DNA from: Actinomycetes bacterium
GTDB taxonomy: Bacteria > Actinomycetota > Acidimicrobiia > Acidimicrobiales > JAKAOS01
Direction of reading: 5' to 3'
NCBI GenBank assembly: GCA_021790615.1
Contig: JAJYGW010000366.1
Location: 1 to 6,227, forward strand
DNA: 6,227 nt
Shown here piece by piece: positions 5,648-6,227 of the stretch. Under the pieces are notes generated by a model that saw only the letters and a list, made by a program, of their open reading frames with translations, had not been told where the DNA came from and did not search any database. The translations under genes were made by a program, and so were the position numbers. Each line of letters opens with the position of its first letter. Positions within the stretch are counted from its first letter, which is position 1.

Positions 5648-5749
5648 GGATCCTCTCCCTGGGCCTGGGGCGGAGGAGGCCGCAGTTCAGGATGCGAGAC
5701 ACCACTCCGTGACGTTCGAGGGCTCCCGCGCGGCTTGCCTCCTGTGCCG

Positions 5750-5775
5750 CCGGGTGTGCCGCCTGACACGCCCGG
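5750..5775. other. 9-bp hairpin, first of a pair
   Basis: CCGGGTGTG (5750-5758) pairs with CACGCCCGG (5767-5775) over nine positions with one G-T wobble and an 8-base loop. The wobble pairs only in plus-strand RNA. A second hairpin begins two bases later. No T-run follows. Confidence 0.55.
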
Positions 5776-5777
5776 AC

Positions 5778-5797
5778 GGACAGCTCGCGGGCTGTCC
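5778..5797. other. 7-bp hairpin, second of a pair
   Basis: GGACAGC (5778-5784) and GCTGTCC (5791-5797) are perfect reverse complements around a 6-base loop TCGCGG. It sits two bases after the preceding hairpin, so plus-strand RNA could stack the two helices. Confidence 0.55.
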
Positions 5798-5853
5798 CGA
5801 GGACCGCGCACGCAGGAGGGCCGCGCCAGGGAGCGCGAGCGCACGAGGGCAAT

Positions 5854-5901
5854 CCCAGGCCGTGATCCCGACCCCGGGTGGGCGAGGGATCCCGACCTGG
5901 G
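5854..5901. other. long nested inverted repeat / hairpin
   Basis: CCCAGG (5854-5859) and GATCCC (5864-5869) pair with GGGATC (5886-5891) and CCTGGG (5896-5901). The four-base spacers between them on each side also share two central pairs, giving 14 pairs with only two single mismatches. The 16-base top can add a small CCC/GGG stem. It is the strongest inverted repeat in the window. It has no T-run, so it is not a classical terminator on either strand. Confidence 0.65.
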
Positions 5902-6131
5902 CCAACGCCACTTCGGGCGCTTCAGGCCCTGCACCCGGGTGACCGGCGCTACGTCGGCGACAGTACCGCCAGGATGCGCCGGCGGGCCTTCGCCACGGCC
6001 ACGCGGGGGACTCTCCCAGGCCGCACGGTGGAACCTCGAAGTGGACACTTGCGAGGACTGTTGCATCGCCACACACAGGGCGAGAGACTCGCGGCAGGCT
6101 CTCTACCACGCGCAATGACGTCTGCGGCGCC

Positions 6132-6147
6132 CCCGGCAGGAGCCGGG
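6132..6147. other. short perfect hairpin near the right edge
   Basis: CCCGGC (6132-6137) and GCCGGG (6142-6147) pair perfectly around the tetraloop AGGA. A smaller one, GCGAG-AGA-CTCGC, lies at 6080-6092. Such short stems are common by chance at this GC content. Confidence 0.35.
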
Positions 6148-6227
6148 CCAGTCCTCCGACAGGTTGTGCGGCTGAGCCGACGGCTGGAGCTGGCATGACG
6201 GCGCCCGGGCGGTTGGGCACCGAAGGA

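Larger units (their letters stand above)
5346..6227. other. 880-base right-hand region without an intact gene
   Basis: Every long open frame here is arginine-, proline- or glycine-rich, and several overlap on both strands, as expected from scarce stops at high GC. None combines a start, a ribosome site and sustained codon bias. What it does hold: the leaderless -10 box at its left end, a coding-like stretch without a start (5501-5647), paired hairpins (5750-5797), a long inverted repeat (5854-5901), a perfect 10-base palindrome CACCCGGGTG (5932-5941), and small hairpins at 6080-6092 and 6132-6147. It may be a decayed gene region, a structured RNA locus or a long regulatory spacer. Confidence 0.55.

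Noticed and set aside
5709..5733. tRNA T-arm-like GTTCGAGG
   Set aside because: The flanking bases do not pair into a T-stem, and no acceptor, D or anticodon arm can be built around it.
5346..5852. A longer form of the membrane protein reaching back to 5852 on the minus strand
   Set aside because: The added 169 residues are Arg/Pro/Ala-rich low-complexity sequence with no helix or domain pattern, and the ATG at 5345 has a well-placed -10 box.
5709..5939. Small zinc-ribbon-like frame (CLLCRRVC, then a later Cys)
   Set aside because: There is no ribosome site, the cysteine spacing is irregular, the hairpin pair lies inside it and the rest is low-complexity. Chance is the simpler reading.
5687..6220. 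Long minus-strand frames across the right end
   Set aside because: Several overlap in different phases with no motifs and no codon bias, as expected from scarce stop codons at this GC content.

Overview
The window is very GC-rich with strong G/C bias at third codon positions. It has GTG as well as ATG starts, short intergenic gaps and a probable leaderless promoter. Together these suggest a high-GC Gram-positive bacterium, probably an actinobacterium; this is an inference from composition and gene style, and I cannot name a genus. Five protein-coding genes are supported. Two are clear metabolic enzymes, one is a clear stress protein, and two are uncharacterised small proteins. I see no tRNA, rRNA, CRISPR array, insertion sequence or integrase.

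Layout. Positions 1-296 are a non-coding leader with a tandem 16-mer and an 11-bp hairpin; a short piece of a leftward gene may reach the left edge. Positions 297-1721 (+) encode a SufS/NifS-like class V PLP enzyme with all the catalytic residues. It converges on a universal stress protein (1824-2363, -) across about 100 bp filled with GC-rich tandem repeats. A 531-bp divergent region (2364-2894), with a tandem 23-bp repeat, separates the stress protein from icd (2895-4349, +). The icd product is an isocitrate dehydrogenase of the C-terminally extended Thermus/Rickettsia kind. Its stop codon overlaps the GTG start of a 150-residue unknown protein (4346-4798, +). That gene overlaps tail-to-tail by 14 bp with a three-helix membrane protein (4785-5345, -), which has less GC-biased codons and a -10 box placed for a leaderless transcript. 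The last 880 bases (5346-6227) hold no intact gene. They contain gene-like fragments in shifting frames and several strong inverted repeats.

How the genes relate. icd is a TCA-cycle enzyme, and the downstream unknown is probably translated with it. The PLP enzyme probably removes sulfur (or selenium) from a cysteine-like substrate, but no suf/isc partner lies nearby. The stress protein and icd share a divergent control region, so joint regulation is possible but not shown. I find no convincing multi-gene undescribed system. The best leads are the icd-coupled unknown, the altered coenzyme-site residues in icd, the altered ATP motif in the stress protein, the 23-bp operator-like repeat, and the hairpin-rich right end.
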